A DNA stretch of 37,860 bases from Mesonia profundi (GCF_031085155.1 NZ_JAVHUL010000033.1:1-37860), one strand, 5' to 3'. Shown: positions 16,583 to 24,856, counted from the stretch's first letter. Translations and numbers: made by a program. Notes: a model not told the origin generated them from the sequence alone.

Positions 16583-17405
16583 CTATTTCGTTTCCTTCAT
16601 AAAACTTAGAATCTCATCATACCTCTTACTCCAAGGCCAGAAATATTGGAGTACCATAGGCACGTGTTTTTTTCTTTAAAACAATAGATTTAAGCTGTGG
16701 CTGAAATGCTTTTAGCTTCGTATAAAAATCTTGATTCGCTTCGATAATAGAAGCGTAAGATTTACTTCCCCAATACATTAATACCCGAGGCGTAGTTGCA
16801 TCCATATAAGTGATTGGCGATGCTTTTTTCCAAGTTTCGGGATTTTTAGTCCAGGTGCTTAGGTAATGATTTTCGCTCGTAGGCGGATTCTTTTGTAAGT
16901 AGGAATACATATCCAATCCTGCCGCATCATTTAGAATAATTCCGGCGATATCCTTTTTATCAATCCCATAGCTATAGCTAGAATCCATCGTAGCTAATGC
17001 GACGAGATGTCCTCCAGCAGAATGTCCCGTCACGTAGATTTGTTGGGGATCGCCGCCATAATCTTCTATGTTATTCTTAATCCATAAAATACTTTTCGCT
17101 ACTTCTTGCGTCATCTGCTTATAATCAGCTTGCGGACTCAACGTATACTCAGAAATTACGGTCACTACTCCTTTTTTGGCAAAATTCCTTCCTAGAAACC
17201 CATAGGTTTCTTTCTTACCGCTGTCCCAATTTCCGCCGTGAACAAATAGGAGTACAGGCTGAAGCTTCATTTTCTTTTTGGGAACAAAGATATTAGCCGT
17301 TAATTCTTTGGGAGTAGAAGTAATAAAGGGAATATCTTTGTATTTTTTTACCGCACAGCTAGAGCAGAAAAGTAAAATACTTAGGAAGCTAAAGAATAAT
17401 CGCAT
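16583..17405 (-). pseudogene. Secreted lipoprotein alpha/beta hydrolase, frameshifted near the C-terminus
   Basis: The frame from 17405 encodes a lipobox signal (FCSSC, Cys17), the oxyanion motif HGGNW (56-60) and nucleophile elbow GHSAGG with Ser129, typical of the BD-FAE/carboxylesterase (COG0657-like) group. As read, it ends at 16626 with a non-family tail (KKKTRAYGTP). Skipping one base in the A7 tract at 16667-16673 gives KKKHVPMV ... YFWPWSKRYDEILSFM, a natural C-terminus ending at 16583-16585. That segment carries the His expected as catalytic residue. So the ungapped frame lacks the catalytic His. The usual Asp site (WGSKSYASI) also looks altered. It may be a real frameshift, a slippage site or a sequencing error. 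Confidence 0.75.
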
Positions 17406-17491
17406 AGAAGAAAGTTGAATCTAAAAAGTTAAAACGTCAATAGGTAAATATAGGATAAAAGCTTATCTTTTCTCTTTTCGAAAATAGATGT

Positions 17492-17977
17492 ATGTCCCCA
17501 CTTTCTAAAATAGCGCTTGGCGGAGGTTGTCATTGGTGCACCGAAGCTGTTTTCCAATCCTTAAAAGGTGTAGAAAACGTAGAGCAAGGTTTTGTGGCTT
17601 CAGGAGGAGAACATACTCGTTTTTCTGAAGCTGTTATCGTTCATTTTTATCCTAGAGAAATTTCTTTATCCCAATTAATCGAAGTGCATTTGATGACGCA
17701 TAAAAGTAGTTCTTCACATCGCATGCGTTATAAATATAGGTCTGCTATTTATACATTTTCTGATTTACAAAAAGAAGAAGCTAGTCACCATCTAAATTTT
17801 TATAAGAGACAAAACCCTAAAATTATTACACAGGTGTTGAATTTTAAAGAATTTGAAACTAGCAGGGAAGAAATACAGAATTACTATTTAAAAGATCCTC
17901 AAAAACCATTTTGCGAAAGCTATATTTCACCCAAGCTGAAAAATTTAGAGAAGAATTTTAAGAATTTAATGCATTAA
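17492..17977 (+). CDS. MsrA-like peptide methionine sulfoxide reductase, short flavobacterial form
   Basis: 161 residues. GGGCHWCTEAVFQSLKGV corresponds to the MsrA active-site segment GGGCFWC-EAVF, with nucleophile Cys13 and second Cys16. The aromatic Phe after the nucleophile is His14 here. The usual central part (GYxGG...YE-VCSG-TGHAE and HDPT--NRQG-D-G-QYRS) is shortened to SGGEHTRFSEAVIVHF and HKSSSSHRMRYKYRSAIY, keeping only the end of the pattern. A Cys in KPFCESYI may resolve the disulfide. I recall this CHWC type as a recurrent short class in Flavobacteriia. It probably reduces methionine-S-sulfoxide, but substrate and reductant could differ from standard MsrA. Confidence 0.8.
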   Translation: MSPLSKIALGGGCHWCTEAVFQSLKGVENVEQGFVASGGEHTRFSEAVIVHFYPREISLSQLIEVHLMTHKSSSSHRMRYKYRSAIYTFSDLQKEEASHHLNFYKRQNPKIITQVLNFKEFETSREEIQNYYLKDPQKPFCESYISPKLKNLEKNFKNLMH

Positions 17978-18064
17978 CCCACCATAATAAATAATTTTGG
18001 GCTGCTCCGTCCGCAGCAGAGAGTTACATCTGTTAAGGTGGTTGGCGGAGAATCAATATAAAAT

Positions 18065-18097
18065 AAATAGGGAATAAAATCCCTAAATGCCCTATTT
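18065..18097 (+). other. Two mutually exclusive hairpins before the 18161 gene
   Basis: AAATAGGG (18065-18072) can pair with CCCTATTT (18090-18097, 8 bp), while TAGGGA (18068-18073) can pair with TCCCTA (18080-18085, 6 bp). Both use the same left arm. The site is 64 nt before the next start codon. It could be a terminator/leader structure or chance; no known riboswitch is recognised. Confidence 0.35.
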
Positions 18098-18160
18098 CCA
18101 TTAAATTAGGTGACGAGGAATTTCAAGAAATCAAGTTATTAACACCTTATATCGTTTAGA

Positions 18161-19027
18161 ATGATAAAAAAACACCTACTTATTTGTTTTTTGCTTTGCG
18201 GATTTCTTAGCAGCGCTCAAAACGAATTAGAAAAAGAGATTGTTGGCGTGTACCAAAAGCGACAAGGCCCAGATGATTTTACTATGGTAGTTATTTTTCC
18301 AGATCATCGCTATATCGTCGGTTATTTTGGAGGAATGCAAAAAGGAATCTGGAAAATGGAGGGAGACTTTGTCAGCTTAACTCAAGAAACAGAACCTGCT
18401 TTTGTGCTTTACGGAAGAAAACGTAAATCTTTTGGAGAAAAAACCACGATTAGTTACAACGTAGAAGCTTCCAACCGAGTTTTGGTCAACTGGGAGTCAA
18501 CCGCTAATCCAAGTTTTGTCCCGGTTTTTAATGAAGGTGCCAATTGCTTTAGTTATCCTTATGTTCAAAGCTTGAAGCAAGAAGTACAAGAATTAAAGCT
18601 TACACAATTAAGGCAAGACTATGCGGGGAGAACTCAAGACAAATCAGAAATATTCCAATTTAAAAATCCAGAAGCCTTTAATGAGTTACTACTAATTAAC
18701 TTATCTTCCCAATACACCAGAGGTAAAACTCAAAAATTGCTTTTTAAGGAAGAGGAATTATTTTTAAGTCCTGATGGAGATGGAATAGCGAAGAGAGCTT
18801 TGGAAAGCTTAACCAAAGAGGATAAAGATTTTATAAGTCATTTTTCCAAAAATTCTTTATTTAAAGAGGAGCTGCGTAGGGGAGAGGAGTTTTTTCCTTA
18901 CTATGAAAACCCCAAACCAGAAGAAGCACAGGTATTTCATCGCATTTCTGTAAATAAAAAAGGGAGTCAATCTATGCCTAAAGTTAAAAAAACATCTTTA
19001 TTTATAGCTGAATGCGAAAAAAATTAA
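18161..19027 (+). CDS. Secreted or periplasmic protein of unknown function
   Basis: 288 residues. A clear signal peptide (MIKKHLLICFLLCGFLSSAQ) would be cleaved near Ala19-Gln20. The first ~100 mature residues have the pattern VGVYQKR ... YIVGYFGGMQKGIWKMEGDFVSL ... FVLYGR, a beta-rich module like those of small secreted lipocalin-like proteins. The second half is charged and helical with FQFKNPEAFNELLLINL. No catalytic motif is recognised and no sorting domain is present. The gene is isolated, between msrA and the cold-shock gene, without an obvious -7 box. It is a real gene judging by its codon use and complete architecture, but I assign no function. Confidence 0.75.
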   Translation: MIKKHLLICFLLCGFLSSAQNELEKEIVGVYQKRQGPDDFTMVVIFPDHRYIVGYFGGMQKGIWKMEGDFVSLTQETEPAFVLYGRKRKSFGEKTTISYNVEASNRVLVNWESTANPSFVPVFNEGANCFSYPYVQSLKQEVQELKLTQLRQDYAGRTQDKSEIFQFKNPEAFNELLLINLSSQYTRGKTQKLLFKEEELFLSPDGDGIAKRALESLTKEDKDFISHFSKNSLFKEELRRGEEFFPYYENPKPEEAQVFHRISVNKKGSQSMPKVKKTSLFIAECEKN

Positions 19028-19157
19028 AATAATTTCATTTAGTAAAATGTACTGGTAACAAGGGGTAAGATGAATAAACATCTATATTTTTAACATTTTA
19101 AATTGAAATTTATATAAAATAATTAAATATTGTAGCGGGATAACAAATAAATAGACT

Positions 19158-19165
19158 TATATTTG
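19158..19165 (+). promoter_or_regulatory. -7 promoter box of the cold-shock gene
   Basis: TATATTTG is an exact TAnnTTTG, with TTG at 19130-19132 a possible -33 (spacing a little long). The predicted leader is only about 25-30 nt, unlike the long thermosensing leader of E. coli cspA. Confidence 0.5.
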
Positions 19166-19199
19166 TCCTAATAAATAACAATTTTTTAATTACATTACA

Positions 19200-19391
19200 A
19201 TGAATAAAGGAACAGTAAAATTCTTCAACGACACTAAAGGATTTGGTTTTATCACAGAAGAAGGTGCGGACAAAGATCATTTTGTACACGTATCAGGATT
19301 AATCGACGAAGTTCGCGAAGGTGACGAAGTTGAATTTGATTTACAAGAAGGAAATAAAGGTTTAAATGCAGTAAACGTAAGAGTACTGTAA
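19200..19391 (+). CDS. Cold-shock domain protein (CspA family)
   Basis: 63 residues, a single OB-fold cold-shock domain that binds single-stranded RNA/DNA. RNP1 KGFGFI and RNP2 HFVHV are both present, with the start MNKGTVKFFNDTKGFGFI typical of the family. The protein is acidic in its second half (EVREGDEVEFDLQEG). It has its own promoter and terminator. It lies among several DEAD-box helicase genes, a functional pairing known in cold adaptation of RNA structure. Confidence 0.95.
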   Translation: MNKGTVKFFNDTKGFGFITEEGADKDHFVHVSGLIDEVREGDEVEFDLQEGNKGLNAVNVRVL

Positions 19392-19415
19392 TATATATCT
19401 CTTTAAGAAACGAGC

Positions 19416-19447
19416 AAAGCTCATCTTTTTAGATGGGCTTTTTTTTT
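19416..19447 (+). terminator. Rho-independent terminator of the cold-shock gene
   Basis: Stem AAAGCTCATCT / AGATGGGCTTT (11 bp with one G-T pair), loop TTTT, followed by a continuous T run. It starts 24 nt after the stop codon. Confidence 0.85.
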
Positions 19448-19801
19448 GTTCTATTCTCAGATTAATTGAAGACTTTTTATTCTCGAACGTTTTCATTTAT
19501 AAAATTTTACTTTCTGGTATTTCTATTTTGCGCGTTCCCCTGCGGGTAATGCTATTCGTTACAATCTTTTGACTCCCAAAAGCTCCAAAAGGATTTCCGC
19601 TACTGCCCTTAATGCAAAAAAAAGGTTACAAGGATTCTCTTTTAAAAGTAGAGACTTTCTAATTTCCGTTACTGTCCCAACTCTTGAAACCACATCGAAT
19701 GAAACCACATCGAAATCAAAATTAGTAGTATTACTAGGAGTAGGGTAGCAGCTTAAAAATGATCAGGAAAATTATTTTAAGGCGTGATGAAAATTTTCTG
19801 T
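19448..19801. other. Gene-free stretch with a 15-nt tandem duplication
   Basis: No coding frame is supported. At 19686-19715 the 15-mer GAAACCACATCGAAT is followed by a copy differing only in its last base. The part around 19536-19610 (GCTATTCGTTACAATC ... AAAAGGATTTCCGCTAC) has the feel of intergenic sequences that recur in flavobacterial genomes, but no second copy exists in this window, so I do not call it a repeat. Confidence 0.45.
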
Positions 19802-19802
19802 T

Positions 19803-19829
19803 TTGCCTTAATTTTTACTAGTATATTTG
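19803..19829 (+). promoter_or_regulatory. Promoter of the outer-membrane phospholipase gene
   Basis: TTG (19803-19805) and TATATTTG (19822-19829) are 16 nt apart, matching the -33/-7 pattern. The predicted transcript would start around 19835 and have a leader of about 70 nt to the ATG at 19906. Confidence 0.6.
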
Positions 19830-19905
19830 CGCCCTATAAATATTGATTTTCAAAAGAAATAGAAGGTATTTATTTTCAATAATTGATTCTCAATCTATTC
19901 TATAT

Positions 19906-20763
19906 ATGAAATTTAGCACTTATTTTTCTACTTTACCCTTTACCATCTTATTTGCATTGGGAATATTACCCTCCTCAGTTTCGGCACAAAAAGCATTTAC
20001 TCGGCAGGAAATCAACGATTCTATTCAAGAATTACCTTATTTTTCCAATCATTTAGACAATTATTTTATGTCTGGAGTTCCCACTAATCGGACGATAAAT
20101 CATAATTCTGCTAACGCCAAATACCAAATCAGTTTTAAGCAAATTTTGTCTAAGGAATCATTGCCTTATGATACCTATTTAATGCTAACATATACCCAAA
20201 AAGCATTTTGGAATGTTTTTGAAAACTCCTTGCCTTTTAGGGATCTTAATTTTCATCCTACTATTAGCTTAGGGAAGTTTGTCTTTAAGAAAAATGATGA
20301 ACTTGCTGGAATTGCCACATTATCCTTTGAACATGAGTCGAATGGCCGAGATAGTATTTTTTCTAGAAGTTGGAACCGCTTGAGTTTAGGCTATACCACT
20401 AATGTTTTTAAAAATACCACTGCTAGCTTTAAAGCTTGGCTTCCTTTTGCCTATAAAGAAGGTAATCCAGATTTGCTGGATTATGTAGGAATCGCCGAAA
20501 TTAAAGTTTCTCACGAATTGATACACGATAAGCTAAGTTTTGCTGTTATGGCGCGCAAAGGCTTAAAATTTAAATACGGAAATTTGCGCTCGCGGGTTTA
20601 TTTTAATCCGTTTAAACGGAACATCGCCAACCAATATATTATGCTGGAATGGTATCTTGGACAAGCCGAAAGTTTGCTCGATTATCAAAAGTCTCAAAGT
20701 ATGATTCGGGTAGGTTACGTGATTAAAAGTAACGAGTTTAATTGGTTTAGAGGAAAGAATTAG
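19906..20763 (+). CDS. pldA: Outer-membrane phospholipase A1 (OMPLA)
   Basis: 285 residues. A signal peptide (MKFSTYFSTLPFTILFALG ... SVSAQ) is followed by an outer-membrane beta barrel. The OMPLA active-site motif is HESNG with His143 and Ser145, and RSWNR supplies Asn157, giving the Ser-His-Asn triad of the family. The enzyme hydrolyses acyl chains of phospholipids in the outer membrane, usually when lipid asymmetry is disturbed. Alternating hydrophobic strands run to the end, which closes with the barrel-like YVIKSNEFNWF. I choose ATG 19906 over the in-frame TTG 63 nt upstream, because the signal peptide begins here. Confidence 0.9.
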   Translation: MKFSTYFSTLPFTILFALGILPSSVSAQKAFTRQEINDSIQELPYFSNHLDNYFMSGVPTNRTINHNSANAKYQISFKQILSKESLPYDTYLMLTYTQKAFWNVFENSLPFRDLNFHPTISLGKFVFKKNDELAGIATLSFEHESNGRDSIFSRSWNRLSLGYTTNVFKNTTASFKAWLPFAYKEGNPDLLDYVGIAEIKVSHELIHDKLSFAVMARKGLKFKYGNLRSRVYFNPFKRNIANQYIMLEWYLGQAESLLDYQKSQSMIRVGYVIKSNEFNWFRGKN

Positions 20764-20918
20764 GTCTGTGTTATTAGAAATAAGACTAAATTAGACTTAA
20801 ATGAATGCTTCGAAGATTCTAAATTATTTATGATGCATCTGACGAAAGATTTAGGTAAAATCATTTTTTAGAGGCCAGTAGTTAGTTGCTTAGATTAATG
20901 TTTAAATATAAGCTATAG

Positions 20919-21013
20919 GTCTGTTTGAGCGCAGTCGAAACCTACTTTTAATGTCCGAAAGGTTCTCGACTCCCCGCCAAAATGAATTCTTTCGGGCTGG
21001 CGCTCGAACTGAC
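20919..21013. repeat. 95-nt palindromic intergenic element with terminal inverted repeats
   Basis: The ends GTCTGTTTGAGCGC (20919-20932) and GCGCTCGAACTGAC (21000-21013) are inverted copies matching at 12 of 14 positions. Inside, AGTCGAAACC pairs with GGTTCTCGACT (one bulge), and the reverse complement of the shared 25-nt core lies at 20973-20997. It resembles a small REP- or MITE-like element. The remainder of the 20764-21240 gene-free stretch is AT-rich with nothing recognised. Confidence 0.7.
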
Positions 21014-21240
21014 AATAGAATGTATTTTAAATAGATTAAAATCAATACGTTAGATTACGGTAAAAGTAGATATTTAACTACTGACTTCTAATTTTTTTCA
21101 AAAAGCAACTCCTTTTTTAGAAAATAAATATAGAAGCGTGCTTTCTTAGTTCAGTTTGTTAGATACACGGGTGTTTATGCAATCTAATTAATAAAAACAA
21201 GAACAAACCTAATTCATGGTATTTGCGGCAAAAGTGTAGT

Positions 21241-21248
21241 TATCTTTA
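21241..21248 (+). promoter_or_regulatory. Near-consensus -7 box of the helicase pair
   Basis: TATCTTTA differs from TAnnTTTG in the last base only and lies 13 nt before ATG 21262, followed by an A-tract as at 258. It excludes the TTG at 21223 as a start. Confidence 0.5.
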
Positions 21249-21261
21249 CAAAAAAAAATAT

Positions 21262-22605
21262 ATGTCAAAACAGTTTTCAGCGTTAGGAATTAAGGAAGAA
21301 ATTCAGAAGAGCTTAGCCGAGTTACAGATTTCTGTACCTACAGATATTCAGAAAAAAACGATTCCCCTTGTTTTAAATCAGAAAGAAGATCTTGTTGTTT
21401 TAGCAAAAACGGGAACTGGGAAAACGGCTGCTTTTGGACTGCCTTTAATCCAATTGATCGATGTTGAAAACACCGGCATACAAGCATTAATACTGGCACC
21501 TACAAGAGAATTAGGACAACAAATTTATAATAATCTAGTGTCTTTTTCTACTGCGAGTCCGCAAATTGAAATCGCGTCTGTATGTGGAGGAATTCCCATT
21601 AAACCTCAAATCGAGCGTTTAAAAAACACTACACATATCGTGGTAGCTACTCCGGGACGTCTCATTGATTTGATGAAACGCAAAGCGATTGATATAAATA
21701 AACTAGACTACTTAGTTCTGGATGAAGCAGATGAGATGGTTAGCGCTTTAAAAGAAGAGGTAGAGGTCATCGTTAAAGAGATTCCGAAGGCGAGAAGAAC
21801 CTTTTTGTTTACGGCGACTATGCCTGGCTACATTAAGCAACTGGTTCAAAATTATATGTCCAAACATGTGGTGCATATTGAGGCCGATATGGAAACGCTG
21901 GGTCATCAAGGAATAGATCATCAATATGTAGTCGTAGATCCTATAGAAAAGCTAGAGGTTTTACTTCACTTTTTAAGTACTAAAGAAGGAGAACGCGGAA
22001 TTATATTCTGTAAAACTAAAGCTGCGGTTAATAAATTAGCCAAAAAGTTAGCGATTAATAAGTTCTCTTCGGGAGCAATACATGGAAGTTTAGCCCAACC
22101 TATTCGAGACCGAATTATGGGACAGTTTAGGGAAAGCCATATCGATATTTTAGTAGCTACCGATTTGGCAGCACGAGGTATTGATGTAAAAGAAATTTCT
22201 TATGTGGTGAATTACCATTTACCAGATACTTTTGAAGCTTACGTTCATAGAAGCGGAAGAACGGCTAGGGCAGGGGCAAAAGGATTTTCGTTAAGCATTA
22301 TTCAAGACGAAGAAATAGAGGATATTCCTGAGTTTGAGAATGAATTAGGCCTAGTTTTTAAAGAATATAAAAAAGCAGATGCGCAAAGCATCGAAGAAAA
22401 TAATGGCTTATTATGGGCCAAGAAAATATTTAAGACCAAACCCAATCGTGAGGTTTCTGAAGATTTTAAAGAAAAGATAAGAACCGTCTTTCATCACCTC
22501 ACAAAGGAAGAACTCGTAGAAAAAATATTGGCCAATTATCTGGCACAAACCAAAACTCCAATTTCAGCTCCTGAAGGATCTAAAAAGAATAAAAAGAACG
22601 ATTAG
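21262..22605 (+). CDS. DEAD-box RNA helicase, DeaD/CsdA-like
   Basis: 447 residues. PTDIQ (26-30), AKTGTGKT (48-55), PTREL (80-84), TPGR (130-133), DEAD (154-157), TAT in FLFTATMP, GIIFCKTKAAV, ATDLAARGIDV and HRSGRTARAG are all in place. After the second RecA domain comes a ~75-residue helical extension (GLLWAKKIFKTKPN ... LTKEELVEKILANYL) like the dimerisation/linker part of DeaD/CsdA helicases, but without a recognisable DbpA-type RNA-binding domain. The next helicase gene starts two bases after its stop. A cold or ribosome-assembly role is expected from the family. Confidence 0.93.
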   Translation: MSKQFSALGIKEEIQKSLAELQISVPTDIQKKTIPLVLNQKEDLVVLAKTGTGKTAAFGLPLIQLIDVENTGIQALILAPTRELGQQIYNNLVSFSTASPQIEIASVCGGIPIKPQIERLKNTTHIVVATPGRLIDLMKRKAIDINKLDYLVLDEADEMVSALKEEVEVIVKEIPKARRTFLFTATMPGYIKQLVQNYMSKHVVHIEADMETLGHQGIDHQYVVVDPIEKLEVLLHFLSTKEGERGIIFCKTKAAVNKLAKKLAINKFSSGAIHGSLAQPIRDRIMGQFRESHIDILVATDLAARGIDVKEISYVVNYHLPDTFEAYVHRSGRTARAGAKGFSLSIIQDEEIEDIPEFENELGLVFKEYKKADAQSIEENNGLLWAKKIFKTKPNREVSEDFKEKIRTVFHHLTKEELVEKILANYLAQTKTPISAPEGSKKNKKND

Positions 22606-22606
22606 T

Positions 22607-23920
22607 ATGGCAAATAACATGAAAACTCAGCAAGATATTTTAGAGAAATTAAATATTCATGTATTGAATCCCATGCAGGAGGAAGCGGTTTCTGTCATTG
22701 AAACCAGCAAAAATACCATCTTGTTATCTCCTACGGGAACAGGAAAAACCTTGGCATTTTTATTACCCTTATTAAATGTCTTAGATCGGAAGTCTCCAGA
22801 AGTACAAGCCTTAATCTTAGTGCCTTCAAGAGAGTTGGCCATTCAAATAGAGCAAGTAGTGCGCTCTATGGGTTCTGGTTATAAAGTAAATGCAGTCTAT
22901 GGCGGCAGACCCATTTCTAAAGACAAAACAGAACTGAAACACAATCCCGCTATTTTAATAGGAACACCTGGGAGAATCTTAGATCATTTTAATAGTGATC
23001 GTTTTTCGAAAACGAGTATTAAAACCCTTATTCTAGATGAATTTGATAAATCCTTAGAAGACGGCTTTGAAGATGAAATGAAAGGTATTATCAGTCAGTT
23101 GCCAAGTCTTAAAAAACGTATTTTAACTTCAGCCACGCAGGTGATTGCTGTTCCAAAATTTGTGCAATTAGACAAACCAAAAACGATCAATTACCTCAAA
23201 GAAAAAGCAAGTTCTAAGCTAGCACTTAAAACGGTGGTTTCTCCAGATAAGAATAAACTGAAAACCTTATTGGAATTGCTAGAACATATAGGTCATGAAC
23301 CTGGAATCATTTTCTGTAATCTAAAAGAAAGCATCGCTCAAGTAAGTTCTTTTCTAGAGAGAAATAACGTAAATCATGCGTGCTTCTCTGGCGGGATGGA
23401 GCAAAAAGACCGAGAACGGGCTTTAATAAAATTTAGAAATGGAACCTGTCAAGTATTAATTGCTACAGATTTGGCTGCTAGAGGAATTGATATTCCCGAA
23501 ATGAAATATATTATTCATTACGAATTACCCCGACACGAAGAAGAATTTACGCATAGAAACGGGAGAACGGCAAGAGTGAATTCTAAGGGAACCGCTTATG
23601 TCTTGAAATGGAAAGACCAAGCATTACCAGAATTTATTAAAGGTAGTGCGCAAATTAATATTTCTAAGAAAGCACCTAAAAAGGCTCAATTCTGGGAAAC
23701 TTTATTTATTTCTGGCGGAAGAAAAGACAAAATCTCTAAAGGCGACATTGCCGGTTTATTTTTCAAACAAGGCGAAATTCATAAAGATCAATTAGGTGTT
23801 ATTGAGCTCAAACAAGATTGTACGTTTGTAGCGGTTCCGCTTAGTATTGCAGATGAATTGGTAGAGAAATTAAACAATACGAGGTTAAAGAAAAAGAAAG
23901 TAAGAATTTCTATTCTTTAA
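22607..23920 (+). CDS. DbpA-like DEAD-box helicase with DEFD motif and RNA-binding domain
   Basis: 437 residues. SPTGTGKT (41-48), PSREL (73-77), TPGR (120-123), DEFD (144-147) instead of DEAD, SAT, ATDLAARGIDI and HRNGRTARV. The last ~70 residues (GRKDKISKGDIAGLFF ... LGVIELKQDCTFVAVP) form the DbpA RNA-binding domain, which in E. coli DbpA targets hairpin 92 of 23S rRNA, so a 50S-assembly role is likely. The Phe in motif II is unusual but leaves both metal-binding acidic residues. ATG 22607 is two bases after the upstream stop; ATG 22619 is an alternative start. Confidence 0.92.
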   Translation: MANNMKTQQDILEKLNIHVLNPMQEEAVSVIETSKNTILLSPTGTGKTLAFLLPLLNVLDRKSPEVQALILVPSRELAIQIEQVVRSMGSGYKVNAVYGGRPISKDKTELKHNPAILIGTPGRILDHFNSDRFSKTSIKTLILDEFDKSLEDGFEDEMKGIISQLPSLKKRILTSATQVIAVPKFVQLDKPKTINYLKEKASSKLALKTVVSPDKNKLKTLLELLEHIGHEPGIIFCNLKESIAQVSSFLERNNVNHACFSGGMEQKDRERALIKFRNGTCQVLIATDLAARGIDIPEMKYIIHYELPRHEEEFTHRNGRTARVNSKGTAYVLKWKDQALPEFIKGSAQINISKKAPKKAQFWETLFISGGRKDKISKGDIAGLFFKQGEIHKDQLGVIELKQDCTFVAVPLSIADELVEKLNNTRLKKKKVRISIL

Positions 23921-23965
23921 GATCTTATTGGTACCTGTATTGCAGCTCAAGAACTCAACAAACTT

Positions 23966-24000
23966 TTGTCTACTATTCATTTTTGGTGTAAATTTACATC
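23966..24000 (+). promoter_or_regulatory. ParDE promoter with palindromic operator over the -7 box
   Basis: The perfect 12-bp palindrome TGTAAATTTACA (23987-23998) contains the near-consensus -7 box TAAATTTA (23989-23996). TTG at 23966-23968 is a plausible -33 at 20 nt. Ribbon-helix-helix antitoxins bind such short palindromes to repress their own operon, so this is the predicted autoregulation site. Confidence 0.6.
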
Positions 24001-24012
24001 AAAGTAGAAATT

Positions 24013-24252
24013 ATGGGTAGGCAAAGTATTTCATTTACAGAACCAAACGATGACTGGTTAAAAGAGCAAGTTGAGAGTAAAGAATATTCCACTAAAAGTG
24101 AACTGGTTAACGACTTAATTAGACAAGCTAGAAAACAACAAATTCAAATTGATTGGATCAATACTAGACTGGAAAAAGCTGAACATAGTGGATTCACAAA
24201 TGACAGTAAAGAACAAATATTAAGAGAATCAAAGTCTTTACTCCATGGCTAA
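24013..24252 (+). CDS. parD: ParD-family antitoxin (ribbon-helix-helix)
   Basis: 79 residues. The N-terminal strand RQSISFTEPNDDWLKEQV and helices TKSELVNDLIRQARKQ are the CopG/ParD ribbon-helix-helix DNA-binding and dimerisation fold. The C-terminal ~35 residues (EKAEHSGFTNDSKEQILRESK) are the toxin-wrapping tail of ParD proteins. It overlaps the toxin gene by 8 nt, the standard order of antitoxin then toxin, and a palindrome just upstream is the likely operator. Confidence 0.88.
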   Translation: MGRQSISFTEPNDDWLKEQVESKEYSTKSELVNDLIRQARKQQIQIDWINTRLEKAEHSGFTNDSKEQILRESKSLLHG

Positions 24253-24532
24253 TTATAAAATTAGTAATTTGGCTAAAGAGGACTTGATAAGAATTCATCG
24301 CTATGGCGTAGAAAAATTTGGACTAAACCAAGCGGATAAATATTTTAATTCATTATTTGAGTATTTCGAGATTATAGCAAAACACCCATTTTCATTTGAA
24401 TCTATTGATTTTATAAAAAAAGGCTACAGACGTTGTGTTTATGGATCTGATAGCATTTATTATAAAGTCAATAATGATATGGTGGAAATTATGGCAATAA
24501 TCGGAAGACAAGATTTAAACAATATTCTTTGA
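24245..24532 (+). CDS. parE: ParE/RelE-superfamily toxin
   Basis: 95 residues. The beginning NYKISNLAKEDLIRIHRYGVEKFG, the central QADKYFNSLFEYFEIIAKHPF and the end GYRRCVYGSDSIYYKVNNDMVEIMAIIGRQD are the full ParE pattern (R-Y-x-Y-x-I-x-Y...IL-RQD). ParE toxins block DNA gyrase. RelE-like ribosome-dependent RNase activity is less likely from the motif. It is translationally coupled to the antitoxin gene. Confidence 0.88.
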   Translation: MANYKISNLAKEDLIRIHRYGVEKFGLNQADKYFNSLFEYFEIIAKHPFSFESIDFIKKGYRRCVYGSDSIYYKVNNDMVEIMAIIGRQDLNNIL

Positions 24533-24839
24533 ACAGAGAAAAAACTGTAACGAGAAGTCTTAATTTATAATACCTTACCACTTGAAATGACATCGAGGTT
24601 GTCCAGATTGTAGGTAGGTAAAATTTTAATTTTAGTTTAGCACTTGTTCTCGACACAAAATTCTTTGCGTCTAGGCTTCAGAAATTTTACTCGAACCGAC
24701 ATTTAAAGAAGATGCTTCTTCCATTAAATTTCAGGAAAATACTAAAGATGAGAATATGTTATAATTATCATTTACTTTCAGAAAAACACTCGTCTTGACA
24801 GAATATAGTATTTAGAGAATAAATAAGAGCTATATTCGC
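24533..24839. other. Gene-free stretch with a degenerate copy of the TCGA-type intergenic element
   Basis: GTTCTCGACACAAAATTC (from about 24650) and ACTCGAACCGACA (24692-24704) resemble the right half of the element at 26561-26643 (GTTCTCGACTCC ... CTCGAACGGACAA). The copy is weathered. Nothing else is recognised; no promoter box near 24857 is exact. Confidence 0.4.
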
Positions 24840-24856
24840 GCTTTAAAATTTTATCT

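Noticed and set aside
17998-18015. GC hairpin (GCTGC ... GCAGC) after the msrA-like gene as a terminator
   Set aside because: The stem is short and not followed by a T-run, so the support is too weak.
19028-19199. Long thermosensor leader for the cold-shock gene
   Set aside because: An exact -7 box at 19158 predicts a leader of under 30 nt, too short for a cspA-type thermosensor.
24013-24532. ParDE as part of a larger defence island
   Set aside because: Neighbours are helicases of the RNA-handling type and an SDR protein. No restriction, CBASS, Gabija or other defence effector is visible.
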